Below, in pieces: positions 8,309 through 16,895 of a stretch of DNA of 64,000 nucleotides. The notes under the pieces are model-generated. The model was not told the DNA's origin. It saw nothing but the letters and a program-made list of their open reading frames with translations, and did not search any database. Within the stretch, counting starts at the first letter, position 1, and the number at the start of each line of letters is the position of its first letter. The position numbers and the translations under genes are program-made. This DNA comes from JBCBSK01 sp965250105 (GTDB taxonomy: Bacteria > Pseudomonadota > Alphaproteobacteria > Rhizobiales > Tepidamorphaceae), in the NCBI GenBank assembly GCA_965250105.1, contig OZ252290.1, positions 2,108,001-2,172,000 on the forward strand, in the 5' to 3' direction.

Positions 8309-9058
8309 ATGACCATCACATCTTGGCCTAACTTGTTGTCTAGATCACTTGGAATGAGACTTGCGAGGCGCGGCAGGGCCATGACACGTCCGGCGGCGGC
8401 GGGCGATCGGGCAAGCCAGACACGGTTCGGGCGACGCTGTGTCGGGACGGTCGTGCTCGTCTCGATCATGGCACTGGTCGTTGCGGCCGTGTCGCTTGGC
8501 ATTTTCGCCGACAAGGTGGCGCGGCAGGCATCGCCTATGGCGGGCGTGGCGGCCGACGGGATCGTGGTTCTGACCGGCGGGCCATCGCGCGTGGCCGATG
8601 CGGTGCGGCTGCTCGAACGCGGCAGCGCCGAGCGGCTTCTGATCAGCGGCGTCTATCCGGCGACCACGTCGGGCAGCATCGCCGCGACGATCCGCGCCAA
8701 TCAGGCGCTGTTCGATTGCTGCATCGATCTCGACTATCGCGCCCAGAACACCTTCGGCAATGCGTCGGAAGCCCGCGACTGGGCCGCGCGCAACGCCTAT
8801 CGCTCATTGATCGTGGTGACGAACGACTATCACATGCCGCGCAGCCTTGTTGAACTCGGCCGCGCCTTGCCGCCATCGGTCAGGCTCGTGCCCTATCCGG
8901 TTCCGAGCGAGCGGGTGCGCCCGGATCAGTGGTGGCGCGATCCGTTCACCGCCCGCGTATTGAGCGGCGAAATGGTTAAATACGGGCTCGCGCTGGTCGA
9001 TATCCGCTTCGGCATCGCGGTGGATGAGCGCTACCAGGCCGCGGCCGCCCAGCCATGA
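8309..9058 (+). CDS. YdcF/SanA-like (DUF218) membrane-anchored protein
   Basis: 249 residues from ATG 8309; in-frame ATGs at 8354 and 8381 are also possible starts. A single membrane helix lies near residues 43-66. The DUF218 core follows: IVVLTGGPSRVADAVRLLERG, LLISG, NTFGNASEARDWAARN and IVVTNDYHMPRSL, the conserved blocks of the family. ElyC, SanA and YdcF of enterobacteria belong here and are linked to envelope or polyprenyl-phosphate metabolism, but no exact reaction is agreed. The gene follows ftsEX directly, as in many Rhizobiales, where plsC often comes next; here a tRNA gene follows instead. Confidence 0.85.
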   Translation: MTITSWPNLLSRSLGMRLARRGRAMTRPAAAGDRASQTRFGRRCVGTVVLVSIMALVVAAVSLGIFADKVARQASPMAGVAADGIVVLTGGPSRVADAVRLLERGSAERLLISGVYPATTSGSIAATIRANQALFDCCIDLDYRAQNTFGNASEARDWAARNAYRSLIVVTNDYHMPRSLVELGRALPPSVRLVPYPVPSERVRPDQWWRDPFTARVLSGEMVKYGLALVDIRFGIAVDERYQAAAAQP

Positions 9059-9177
9059 AGCCCCGGGTGCCCGTTGATGTCGCTGGCGCCAGATCACCCT
9101 GCTGGATACCTATTGCGGTTGGGAGGATGTGTTCGGCCGCCGCCGCCGGGTGTGCCAAAAAACCGCCGACAGCGGAA

Positions 9178-9206
9178 TTGCTTGATATCGGCGGATCAAC
9201 TAGGGT
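9178..9206 (+). promoter_or_regulatory. candidate promoter of the tRNA-Arg gene
   Basis: TTGCTT (9178-9183) and TAGGGT (9201-9206) are separated by 17 bases and end 42 bases before the mature tRNA. The match to the sigma-70-type consensus is moderate. A nine-base-pair hairpin with a three-base loop (9213-9233) lies between it and the tRNA and would be in the 5' leader removed by RNase P. Confidence 0.35.
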
Positions 9207-9248
9207 CCGCCTATCGGCTCGGCGCGAGCCGATCGATCGCGTCCTGAT

Positions 9249-9325
<77 letters not shown>

Positions 9326-9626
9326 TCATCTCACTCATGATCCAGCGCGCGACGCTTATGACCTCCGCGAGGGTGGGCGGACTTTGGGAGGGGCGCGCAG
9401 TCGTGCCCTGTAGCGTGACACGACGGTTTCCCTGTCCGTCAGCCGCTTACCCCGGAAAACCGCGCCATCCCACTCAAGCGTGGTCTTTCTCATCCCCCGT
9501 CAATCAGGCTGTTTCCGCCCGAAGCATTCGCAATGCAGCCGAAGGCGTCTTGCGCTGATATCTCATTATATGACATTAATGTTAGATATGGGGCATCGCG
9601 AAGATGCACCGGATCGGGAGGAACAA
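9326..9626. promoter_or_regulatory. intergenic region with AT-rich palindromes upstream of the PanB-like gene
   Basis: About 300 bases without a convincing gene. The last 70 bases become AT-rich. They contain inverted repeat ATATCT (9558-9563) / AGATAT (9584-9589) with a smaller palindrome CATTAATG (9574-9581) inside. The start codon at 9627 is preceded by a strong ribosome-binding site, GGGAGGA (9616-9622). The palindromes could be an operator, perhaps for the convergent MerR regulator encoded about 2 kb downstream, although that protein's own promoter holds a different repeat. Confidence 0.4.
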
Positions 9627-10475
9627 ATGGCAAAACGCAGGAAGACAAGGCTGAAGCATCTCGCGGAAAAGGTTCAGAAGGGCGAGCGCATCGTCGGGAT
9701 GGAGTGCCACGACACGCCGAGCGCGATCATGGCCGAGGAGCTCGGCCTGGATCTGCTCTGCTGCGGGAGCCCGGGGCCGATGGGGCTGATGGGGCACCCG
9801 TCCATGGCGACAGTGGATTTCGAGGAACAGCTCTACATGCTGGAAGGGGTGCTGCGCGGTGCCTCGTCGCCCTTCATCGTCTGCAACATGCCCAATACGA
9901 CGGCCTGTATTTCAATCGAGCAATCGGTGCGCAACGCGGCCGAGGTGGTGAAGCGCGGCGCCGATGGGGTGCATATCGAACCCTCGCTCGGCACCGTGCC
10001 GCACATCAAGGCGATCGTCGATGCGGGCATTCCCGTTGTCGGCCATTTCGGCGTGCAGGGTGAACGCGCCGTGATGAATTCGGGCCACGCGCCGGCCGGC
10101 CGAACCGCCGAGGAAGCCGCGCGGATTGTTGAGTTGGTGAAGGCCTCGATCGATGCGGGCATATTCGCAGCGCTCTTCGAACATACCTCGGTCGAGCTGA
10201 CGAAATGGTGTTACGAGAACCTGCCCGTGGCCGTGGCGAGCCTTGGCTCTGGCCCCCACGCCCATGCCGTCTTTCACGTCTCGAGTGACATCATCGGCTG
10301 CTCCGTTTTCCCGATCCCGCCAAAGCGTGAAGTGTTCGGCGACGTCTGGGGCGAGATGGAGAAGGCCTATTCGGCCTATTTCGCCGCAGCCACCAATGGG
10401 CAATTCCCAAGGCCTGAACTGAGCCATGAAATGCACGCCGGCGAATACGACAAGTTCCTGTCGGCGGTCGGCTAG
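9627..10475 (+). CDS. PanB (ketopantoate hydroxymethyltransferase)-family paralogue with altered metal site
   Basis: 282 residues from ATG 9627, with a perfect Shine-Dalgarno. The fold signature of PanB is present in order: GERIVGMECHDTPSA, the LDLLCCGSPGPMG loop, FIVCNMP, GADGVHIEPS, GIPVVGHFGV, GRTAEEA, and FAALFEHTS. In E. coli PanB, Mg2+ is bound by Asp45 and Asp84. The aligned residues here are Ser48 and Asn87, whereas Glu118, His140 and Glu185 match retained positions. It therefore probably does not do canonical Mg-dependent ketopantoate synthesis, but another aldol or C-C reaction on a 2-oxo acid. The SAM methyltransferase gene follows after five bases. Confidence 0.7.
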   Translation: MAKRRKTRLKHLAEKVQKGERIVGMECHDTPSAIMAEELGLDLLCCGSPGPMGLMGHPSMATVDFEEQLYMLEGVLRGASSPFIVCNMPNTTACISIEQSVRNAAEVVKRGADGVHIEPSLGTVPHIKAIVDAGIPVVGHFGVQGERAVMNSGHAPAGRTAEEAARIVELVKASIDAGIFAALFEHTSVELTKWCYENLPVAVASLGSGPHAHAVFHVSSDIIGCSVFPIPPKREVFGDVWGEMEKAYSAYFAAATNGQFPRPELSHEMHAGEYDKFLSAVG

Positions 10476-10480
10476 GCGAC

Positions 10481-11158
10481 ATGCGGCGCGGCGGGCCGCT
10501 CGACCCCCAGGGCTTCATGCGCTGGCTGGCGGCCTGCCCCCACCGCCGGGATCTGTGCGTTGAGTGCGGCGCCGGCACCGGAGAGCTGTCGGCTTTCCTA
10601 ACGCGTTGTTTCAAAAAGGTGATCGCGATAGACAAGGCGCCACCTGCAGCATCCCTGACCAAGACCACAGTCTTGTGCGCCACGGCCGAAGAAGTGCCCG
10701 CGGAAGACGGGAGCGTCGATCTTCTCCTGTCGATGCAGGCGCTGCATCACTTCGACATCGACCGGCATCTAAGAGAGGCGGAAAGGGTGCTCAGGCGCGG
10801 CGGCGTCTTCGCCGCGCTGTCCTGGGGGGAGATCGTCTTGCCCGAGGCTGTCGCAGAGGCCTATCGACCGGTGATCACGTCCGTCGCGCCCTATTGGGAG
10901 CCTTGTCGCGACTGGGTCGTCTCCGGATATCCAGGACTGCCGATGCCGGGTCGCGCGGTCACCATCCCCAAGGCGCGGCTCAGCAAAAACATGACCCTTC
11001 CGGCCCTCGATGCGGAAGTGGCCAGATGGACTGCCGTGCAAAGGGCGTTGACGGCTGGCGCGGATATCGCCGAACCGGCGCTGGATGGCCTTGGCCTCTC
11101 CGACGACGCCGTTTTCGAGGTGCACTGGCCGCTGGTCGGGCAGGTGCGCGTGCTCTAG
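10481..11158 (+). CDS. class I SAM-dependent methyltransferase (type 11)
   Basis: 225 residues. Motif I is LCVECGAGTGELSAFL near residues 26-41, motif II is KKVIAID, and the post-motif block VDLLLSMQALHHFD and the LREAERVLRRGGVFAALSW strand are those of the UbiE/BioC-like methyltransferase superfamily. It starts five bases after the PanB-like gene, so the two are very likely cotranscribed and may act on one pathway. The substrate is unknown. The gene converges on the MerR regulator gene, with 92 bases between. Confidence 0.82.
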   Translation: MRRGGPLDPQGFMRWLAACPHRRDLCVECGAGTGELSAFLTRCFKKVIAIDKAPPAASLTKTTVLCATAEEVPAEDGSVDLLLSMQALHHFDIDRHLREAERVLRRGGVFAALSWGEIVLPEAVAEAYRPVITSVAPYWEPCRDWVVSGYPGLPMPGRAVTIPKARLSKNMTLPALDAEVARWTAVQRALTAGADIAEPALDGLGLSDDAVFEVHWPLVGQVRVL

Positions 11159-11250
11159 ATCGGTTCATCCTTTGTCGGAATGGCGGGGCGGAACCGACAA
11201 GGGATGTAAAGCTGATCTATCTCTTCAAATCCGATCTAGGTCTCCGCGGC

Positions 11251-11700
11251 CTAGCGCCAGATCATCGCGGCGACCGCGTTCTCGGTGGCCTTTTCATTCA
11301 TCGGGCAGTCCGGGCAGGTCTCGGGTCCGGGCCTGTTCTCGCAGCCCTTGCATTGCGCCACGGTCGCCTGGGCATCGGCCACGATGCGGCGCGCCATCAG
11401 GGCCCGTTCCGCCAGGTCGGCGAGGTTTTCGGACAACCCATCCAACAACTGGCCGACCGACTGGCCCGAGGCATCGCCGGTGTCGTGTAAAGGACGTTCC
11501 AGCGCAATCTCCGCGATGGTGGCGAGCGGTATGTCCAGGACGCGCAATTGTTGGATGAGGCGGGCAACGGCGACATCCTGCGTGTCATATTGACGGGTCC
11601 CGCCCTCGGATCGCGCCGGCTTGATGATGCCCAGCTCTTCATAGTGGCGGAGCATGCGTTCGGTCAGACCGGACGCGCGGGCAAGGTCGCCGATTTTCAC
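11251..11700 (-). CDS. MerR-family transcriptional regulator with C-terminal cysteine cluster
   Basis: 149 residues from a GTG at 11700, selected because it starts right at the conserved MerR helix-turn-helix: KIGDLARASGLTERMLRHYEELGII, followed by the wing GGTRQYD. A dimerisation helix follows. The tail holds four cysteines as CKGC...CPDC about 15-35 residues before the end. This spacing suggests a bound metal ion, an iron-sulfur cluster or a thiol switch, and differs from the SoxR (CxxCxC) and CueR patterns. It converges on the PanB-like/methyltransferase pair and may control it or itself. Confidence 0.8.
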   Translation of the reverse strand: MKIGDLARASGLTERMLRHYEELGIIKPARSEGGTRQYDTQDVAVARLIQQLRVLDIPLATIAEIALERPLHDTGDASGQSVGQLLDGLSENLADLAERALMARRIVADAQATVAQCKGCENRPGPETCPDCPMNEKATENAVAAMIWR

Positions 11701-11728
11701 TTTTGAACCATCGCTATGCTGTCTCTTT

Positions 11729-11745
11729 TCTGACCTGGCGTCAGA
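11729..11745. promoter_or_regulatory. inverted repeat upstream of the merR-type gene, probable operator
   Basis: TCTGAC (11729-11734) and GTCAGA (11740-11745) form perfect six-base arms separated by five bases. The repeat lies 29-45 bases upstream of the GTG start on the minus strand, where MerR-family regulators typically bind between promoter elements. Autoregulation is likely. Confidence 0.5.
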
Positions 11746-12117
11746 TTTCTGCGCGGTATCATATTGGCGGTATGCGGTCAATTTGCGGCGAAGCAGGCCA
11801 TGACATGCTCCAAGCAACGCGGCTCGGGATCGATTGCCTGTCGCGGTGGTTTTCTTGCGCCCGACGTCCGCTCAGGTTTCGACCACCGAAACCACCCATG
11901 AGCTGACGATGTCGAGCGCGACGGTGGGGTGTTTTCCATGCCGCGCAGGGTGATTGAGCATTCCAGACCGGCGGCACTGTCGCCGATGGCCGGCCGCGAT
12001 AGCGTCGCCCCTCCTGACGCCGCCACTATACTTCTGAGACACCGGCTATACGGTTCCGACAACGAAACCGGGCTCCTCGTGCGGTAATGATCCGGCGCGC
12101 CGAAAGGAGTGAGGCCG
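11746..12117. other. intergenic region upstream of alg44 without a recognisable gene
   Basis: About 370 bases with only short unconvincing frames. It must contain the promoter of the alg44-alg8-algA unit. An imperfect palindrome GGTTCCG-ACAA-CGAAACC lies at about 12052-12069. The ribosome-binding site AAGGAG is at 12104-12109. No terminator or further repeat is evident. Confidence 0.5.
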
Positions 12118-13569
12118 GTGAAAATCCGTCATGAACGCCCGATGTCCGACCTGTCGTTTCAGGTGCGGGCGCCGCTCGGCCTGACATTGGCCACGGGCGA
12201 AACGGTGACGGTCGAGAAATGGTCCCTGCAAGGCCTCGAATTTCCCGGCACCAGCGACATCCTGCCGAAGGAAGCGGTTCTGTCCATCCCGTTCCAGGGC
12301 TTCGACATCCGGTTCCCCGTGACGCTTGCCGCCGAACCGGGCAGCCGGTTCTTGACGTTTGACGGGCTATCGGGCCGTCAGCGGGAGACGCTCGCCGTGT
12401 TCTACCGGTCGATCCTGTCGGGGCGGATGGCCTCGACTGACGATGTCATCACCAGCCTCGACACGCCGGTCGATCTCGTGCCGATGGAGGAAACCACGGA
12501 AGAGAAGACGGTCGCGGTCGCCAAGACCTTACCGCGCACCTTGCGCATTGTCTGGAACCTTTGCGTCTACACCGTGCTCGCCACCCTGGTGTTCGGGCTG
12601 ATGGGCGGTCAGGTCGCATCCCTTCTCGACAAGATCGACGTCGACCGGGGACGCGTGGTGGCGCCGCTATTGCCGCATGTGGCGCCGACCGACGCTTTCG
12701 TGCGCGAGATCCGCGTGTCGCCCGGCGACCATGTGCGCGCCGGCGATGTGCTGATGGTCTTGGGCGACGCCAATCTCGACGATGCCATCGCGAATGCCCG
12801 CCAGCGCGCCGACACGATCGCGAGACGGTTAGAGAACGCCAGGGCCGCCCTGGCGACCTTGCATGTGGCCATGGGGAGCGACGGTCAGCCGGCCTTGCTG
12901 ATCACCGCCCGCCATGCGCTCGCCGCCCGGTTCCAGGCCGAATTCTTCGCCGACGGCGATACCGAGAACATGCACAAGCTCTGGCTGTCGCTGCGCGATA
13001 TCGACGGCGCGCTCGCGCCGGCCTTCGCGCCCGATACGGTGATCGCCGAACGTCTCGATGCCTTGATCGGGGAGTTGGAAACGGAACTCGCCGATCTGCG
13101 CGAGATCGAGGCCTTGCGCGAAAAGCGTCAGGACGAAGCGCGGATTGTCGCGCTGTTCGACGGCACCGTTCTGGACATCACGGCGCATCAAGACCAGTTC
13201 GTCACCGAAAACGCGGCGGTATTGCAGCTCGAACATGACGCGCCGCGCACGATGCTGGGCTGGGTCAGCTCGGAGGTCGCCGACCGGGTGCATCTTGGCC
13301 AGCGCGTCGGGATCTCGTTTGCGAATGGCGATGACGTGCTCGGCGCCGAAGGACGTGTCACCAATGTGGTGGCGGGTCCCGATCCGGGGCAGCCCAATGC
13401 CTTCGGCATGCTGGTGACCGTCGCGCCGACGGGCATGGACATCGAGATGCTCCGGCAGACCTTCCCCGCCGACGCGCCGGTCAATTTGACCATCCATCGC
13501 GACCGTCTCACCCGCGTCCATGAATGGGTGATGGACCAGGTCGCGGCGGCTCTGGACATGGTCCGATGA
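12118..13569 (+). CDS. alg44: Alg44-like polysaccharide co-polymerase: PilZ-like domain plus HlyD-type periplasmic arm
   Basis: 483 residues from GTG 12118, placed by the AAGGAG eight bases upstream. An N-terminal PilZ-like beta-barrel (about 10-105) is followed by one membrane helix (143-165) and a periplasmic membrane-fusion domain. The latter has a lipoyl-like hairpin (VREIRVSPGDHVRAGDVLMVLG) and a coiled-coil insert (about 225-340). This is the Alg44 architecture of alginate synthase. The PilZ c-di-GMP motifs RxxxR and D/NxSxxG are not intact: the second reads KWSLQG at 34-39, and the aligned arginines are Asp and Gln. It overlaps alg8 by four bases. BgsB-like proteins are an alternative relative; the alg8/algA/algD company favours Alg44. 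Confidence 0.75.
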   Translation: MKIRHERPMSDLSFQVRAPLGLTLATGETVTVEKWSLQGLEFPGTSDILPKEAVLSIPFQGFDIRFPVTLAAEPGSRFLTFDGLSGRQRETLAVFYRSILSGRMASTDDVITSLDTPVDLVPMEETTEEKTVAVAKTLPRTLRIVWNLCVYTVLATLVFGLMGGQVASLLDKIDVDRGRVVAPLLPHVAPTDAFVREIRVSPGDHVRAGDVLMVLGDANLDDAIANARQRADTIARRLENARAALATLHVAMGSDGQPALLITARHALAARFQAEFFADGDTENMHKLWLSLRDIDGALAPAFAPDTVIAERLDALIGELETELADLREIEALREKRQDEARIVALFDGTVLDITAHQDQFVTENAAVLQLEHDAPRTMLGWVSSEVADRVHLGQRVGISFANGDDVLGAEGRVTNVVAGPDPGQPNAFGMLVTVAPTGMDIEMLRQTFPADAPVNLTIHRDRLTRVHEWVMDQVAAALDMVR

Positions 13570-15152
13570 GCGCGCCCGACAGCGACTATGCGTTCGACAA
13601 GGACCTCACCGCCCGCTTGCGCGACCTGAGCGGGCCGCCGCCGCGCGGCCTCAGGCGCTGGTCCGCGGGCAAGGTCTTCTTCCTGCTCATCTTCGCCCAG
13701 GTCATCTTCTTCCTGCTGTTCGCCGTGCCGAACAGGTTCTTCGAGCCGGGTGTCATGCACATCACGGTCATTCTCGGCATTCTGGGCCTGTGGCGGTTCG
13801 GCTGGTGGTTCACCCATGCGGTCCGGGCCGAGATCTATCGGCGCCTGCGCTGGCCGGACAAGCGGGCCGAGGCGGACGCGGTATGGAACAGCGGCTGGCG
13901 CCCGCGCCGGCTGCATATCCAGATGACCACCTATTATGAGGAGCCCGCCATCACCAAGCGCGTGATCGGGTCGATCCTCGGCCAGATCCGCCGCGAGCGC
14001 ATCCCGACGACGCTCTATGTCGGCACCGGCTCGGCCTATGACGAACTGATCATCCGGTCCTTCGTCGAAACCCATGCCCAGGACATTCCGGACGATCTGG
14101 CCGAACTCGTCTTCCTCCGGCAGAACCAGGCAGGCAAGCGCATGGCGATCGGCATGATCCTGCGCTCGATCAACCGCAACGGCGTCGACCCGGATGATCT
14201 GGTGATCTTCATGGATGGGGACGCCCTGTTCGGCAACGACGTCCTGGAAAAGACCCTATCCATGTTCGGCGCCGATCCCGGCCTCCAGGCGCTGACCACC
14301 GATGAGGAAGTCATCTGCTACGGGCCCAGATGGATCGCGGCCTGGCTCAACATGCGCTTCGCCCAGCGGCGGCTTGCCATGCAAAGCCATGCCCTGTCCG
14401 ACAAGGTGCTGACATTGACGGGCCGCATGTCGGTCTTTCGCGCCCAGCACATGCGCTCCGAACGCTTCATCAGGACAATCGAGGCGGACCATCTCGACCA
14501 CTGGCTGTGGGGGCGCTTCCGCTTCCTGTCGGGCGACGACAAGTCCACCTGGTACCACATGCTCACCTGTGGCGCGAAGATGACCTATGTGCCCGATGCG
14601 ACCGTCTACACGATCGAGGTGATCAAGGAGAACGGCCTCGAGCGCATGGTTCAGAATTTCCGGCGCTGGTCCGGCAACATGCTGCGCAACGGCAGCCGCG
14701 CCATCGCGCTCGGCCCCCGCAAGGTGACGCCTTTCATCTGGTGGTGCGTCGTCGATCAGCGGATCGCCATGTGGACAATGATGGTCTCGCCGACGCTGGC
14801 GCTGCTCGCCACGCTGCAGGACCCGTTCTATCTCTGGTCATGCCTGATCTGGGTCGCGTTCAGCCGTCTGGTCCTGTGTCTCTTTCTGTTCCGTTACAGC
14901 CGCGAGGTGGACCTCAGCTGGCCGTTCATTCTCTATCTCAACCAGGTCATCAATGCCTCGGTGAAGATCTTCATGATCTTCCATCTGTCGAAGCAGAAAT
15001 GGTCCAACCGGGGCAATCAGAGCGCCGGTGGCCGAAAGGGCTGGGCGGCGGCGCTGCAGAACGGCATCGCCAAGGCCCAGCTCCTTGTATCGGTGTCGAC
15101 GTTCATCGCCGTTCTGGCCATGTATGTCGGCCTGCTCCCGACGCCGGTCTGA
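13566..15152 (+). CDS. alg8: Alg8-like family 2 glycosyltransferase (mannuronan synthase type)
   Basis: 528 residues, starting in an ATGA overlap with alg44. Two membrane helices lie near 36-82, a GT2 catalytic domain follows, and three to four helices close the C-terminus. Motifs: DGD 217-219, TGRMSVFRA 285-293, EADHLDHWLWGRFRFLSGDDKS 306-327 and FRRWSGNMLRN 365-375. The run from LTTDEEVICYG through GDDKSTWY is strikingly like Pseudomonas Alg8, more than like cellulose, curdlan or hyaluronan synthases. The first acidic GT2 motif reads VGTGS, which is unusual. It should polymerise GDP-sugar-derived residues and move the chain across the inner membrane with Alg44. Confidence 0.78.
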   Translation: MSAPDSDYAFDKDLTARLRDLSGPPPRGLRRWSAGKVFFLLIFAQVIFFLLFAVPNRFFEPGVMHITVILGILGLWRFGWWFTHAVRAEIYRRLRWPDKRAEADAVWNSGWRPRRLHIQMTTYYEEPAITKRVIGSILGQIRRERIPTTLYVGTGSAYDELIIRSFVETHAQDIPDDLAELVFLRQNQAGKRMAIGMILRSINRNGVDPDDLVIFMDGDALFGNDVLEKTLSMFGADPGLQALTTDEEVICYGPRWIAAWLNMRFAQRRLAMQSHALSDKVLTLTGRMSVFRAQHMRSERFIRTIEADHLDHWLWGRFRFLSGDDKSTWYHMLTCGAKMTYVPDATVYTIEVIKENGLERMVQNFRRWSGNMLRNGSRAIALGPRKVTPFIWWCVVDQRIAMWTMMVSPTLALLATLQDPFYLWSCLIWVAFSRLVLCLFLFRYSREVDLSWPFILYLNQVINASVKIFMIFHLSKQKWSNRGNQSAGGRKGWAAALQNGIAKAQLLVSVSTFIAVLAMYVGLLPTPV

Positions 15153-15181
15153 CGACGTTGATCCAACCTGGTCGCGGGCGC

Positions 15182-15197
15182 CTATCCCTTCGGATAG
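15182..15197. promoter_or_regulatory. 16-bp palindrome CTATCC-N4-GGATAG (copy 1)
   Basis: Six-base arms (15182-15187, 15192-15197) around CTTC, in the 148-base gap between alg8 and algA, about 104 bases before the algA start. No T-run follows, so it does not look like a terminator. A second copy, differing by one base in the loop when read on the other strand, lies at 25736-25751. The pair may be binding sites for one regulator. Confidence 0.45.
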
Positions 15198-15300
15198 CCG
15201 CCCACCCCGATGAGGCAACGACCTGTCCTCACGAGCGGAAGATCGCGCAATTCTAGGTGATTAGAAAAGTCTTCGTTCACTATCGACTGGAGGCTGACAG

Positions 15301-16728
15301 ATGATCATTCCCGTTATCCTGGCTGGTGGTTCCGGCACGCGCCTGTGGCCCGCCTCGCGCCAGAGCTACCCCAAGCAATTCACCGATCTCGCCGGCGACC
15401 GGAGCCTGTTCCAGGACAGCGCCATGCGTCTCGCCGGGCTGGACTTCGCGCCGCCCATGGTCGTGACGGTCAACGATTTCCGCTTCATCACCGCCGAACA
15501 GCTCGACCAGATCGGCATGGACGGCGCCGACATCCTGCTGGAGCCGTGCGCGCGCAACACGGCGCCTGCCATTCTGACCGCCGCGCTGCGCCATGAGGGG
15601 ACGCCGGACGCCATCCTGCTGATCGCGCCGTCCGACCATCAGATCCTCGACGATGCCGCATTCGCCAAGGCGGTCGCCGCCGGAACCCGGCTGGCCGACA
15701 TGGGCAAGATCGTCACCTTCGGCATCACCCCGTCCGGCCCCGAAACGGGTTATGGCTATCTCGAACTCAGCGCGGTGCCGCGCGCCGGCGAAAGCCAGCC
15801 GCTCAAATCCTTTGTCGAAAAGCCCCGGCGTGATGTGGCCGAGGCGCTCGTCGAGGGCGGGCGTCACCTCTGGAACGCGGGCATCTTCATGTTCCGCGTC
15901 GATACGATCATCGCGGCGTTCGACGCGCACGCGCCGCATCTCGTCATGCCCTGCCGGGCAGCGCTCGCGACGGGCGTGACGGATCTTTGCTTCTTCCGGC
16001 TCGGTGCCGACGCCTATGGCCGCTGCGAGAACATCTCGGTCGACTATGCCGTCATGGAATCGGCGGACGCGCTGCATGTGGTGCCGGTCGATTGCGGCTG
16101 GTCGGATCTCGGCTCGTGGCGTGCGGTGCATGCCACCTCGGATCGCGACGATGACGGCAATGCCTTGTCGGGCGCCGCCACGCAGATCGGCTGCGCCAAT
16201 TCCCTGCTGCGGTCCGATCGCGCCGACATGCGGATCGTCGGCCTCGGCCTCGACAACATCGCCGCCATCGCGACCGACGACGCGGTCCTGGTCGCCAATA
16301 TGGATGACAGCGAACAGGTCAAGCATGTCGTCGCCGAGCTGAAGCGGATCGAAGCCCCGCAAGCCGACGGGTTCCGCCGCTGCCAGCGGCCCTGGGGACA
16401 CTATGAGACGCTGTCGCTCGGCGCCCGCTTCCAGGTCAAGCGCATCATGGTCAAGCCGGGTGGCCAGCTCAGCCTGCAGAGCCACCATCATCGTGCCGAG
16501 CACTGGGTCGTCGTCGAGGGCACGGCGACGGTGACCGTCGGTGACACGGTTTCGATGCTGTCAGAGAACCAGTCCACCTACATTCCTCTGGGCGCCATCC
16601 ACCGGCTCGAGAACCGGGGCAAGGTGCCGCTGACGTTGATCGAGGTTCAGTCCGGCGTCTATCTCGGTGAAGATGACATCACCCGATACGAGGACATCTA
16701 TGCGCGCGTGCCGGAGGCTGCCGCCTGA
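15301..16728 (+). CDS. algA: mannose-1-phosphate guanylyltransferase / mannose-6-phosphate isomerase (AlgA/ManC type)
   Basis: 475 residues with both domains of the bifunctional enzyme. The N-terminal nucleotidyltransferase carries GGSGTRLWPASR (9-20), EPCARNTAP and the catalytic FVEKP. The C-terminal cupin-type isomerase holds QSHHHRAEHWVVVEGTA. It makes GDP-mannose from mannose-6-phosphate with phosphomannomutase, which is not in the window. The start has GGAGG eight bases upstream. Position between alg8 and algD fits supply of GDP-mannose to the synthase. It ends at an intrinsic terminator 79 bases later. Confidence 0.92.
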   Translation: MIIPVILAGGSGTRLWPASRQSYPKQFTDLAGDRSLFQDSAMRLAGLDFAPPMVVTVNDFRFITAEQLDQIGMDGADILLEPCARNTAPAILTAALRHEGTPDAILLIAPSDHQILDDAAFAKAVAAGTRLADMGKIVTFGITPSGPETGYGYLELSAVPRAGESQPLKSFVEKPRRDVAEALVEGGRHLWNAGIFMFRVDTIIAAFDAHAPHLVMPCRAALATGVTDLCFFRLGADAYGRCENISVDYAVMESADALHVVPVDCGWSDLGSWRAVHATSDRDDDGNALSGAATQIGCANSLLRSDRADMRIVGLGLDNIAAIATDDAVLVANMDDSEQVKHVVAELKRIEAPQADGFRRCQRPWGHYETLSLGARFQVKRIMVKPGGQLSLQSHHHRAEHWVVVEGTATVTVGDTVSMLSENQSTYIPLGAIHRLENRGKVPLTLIEVQSGVYLGEDDITRYEDIYARVPEAAA

Positions 16729-16806
16729 CGGCGATGCCAGGCGAAACGGTCCCGATCGTCAGCCCCCCACATCGATGGCTCCGCTTCGCCCTTGAGGCAC
16801 CCGCGC

Positions 16807-16847
16807 GGCCCGCGTGAAGGCATAGCCTTCCGCGGGCCTTTTTCTTT
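16807..16847 (+). terminator. intrinsic terminator after algA
   Basis: GGCCCGCG (16807-16814) pairs with CGCGGGCC (16831-16838), with an inner GAAGGC/GCCTTC extension, then TTTTTCTTT. This is a strong rho-independent terminator. It separates alg44-alg8-algA from the algD-RTX unit, which must have its own promoter. Confidence 0.85.
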
Positions 16848-16895
16848 GGCGGCGACACGGCCGCGCCACACCCGAAACTCGAACGTCGATTGACC

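Noticed and set aside
11703..11906. 67-codon plus-strand frame in the alg44 upstream region
   Set aside because: No ribosome-binding site, no similarity, overlaps the MerR operator.
13566..15152. Alg8-like gene as cellulose, curdlan or mixed-linkage glucan synthase
   Set aside because: The central and C-terminal blocks match Alg8, and the neighbours make GDP-mannuronate and not UDP-glucose.
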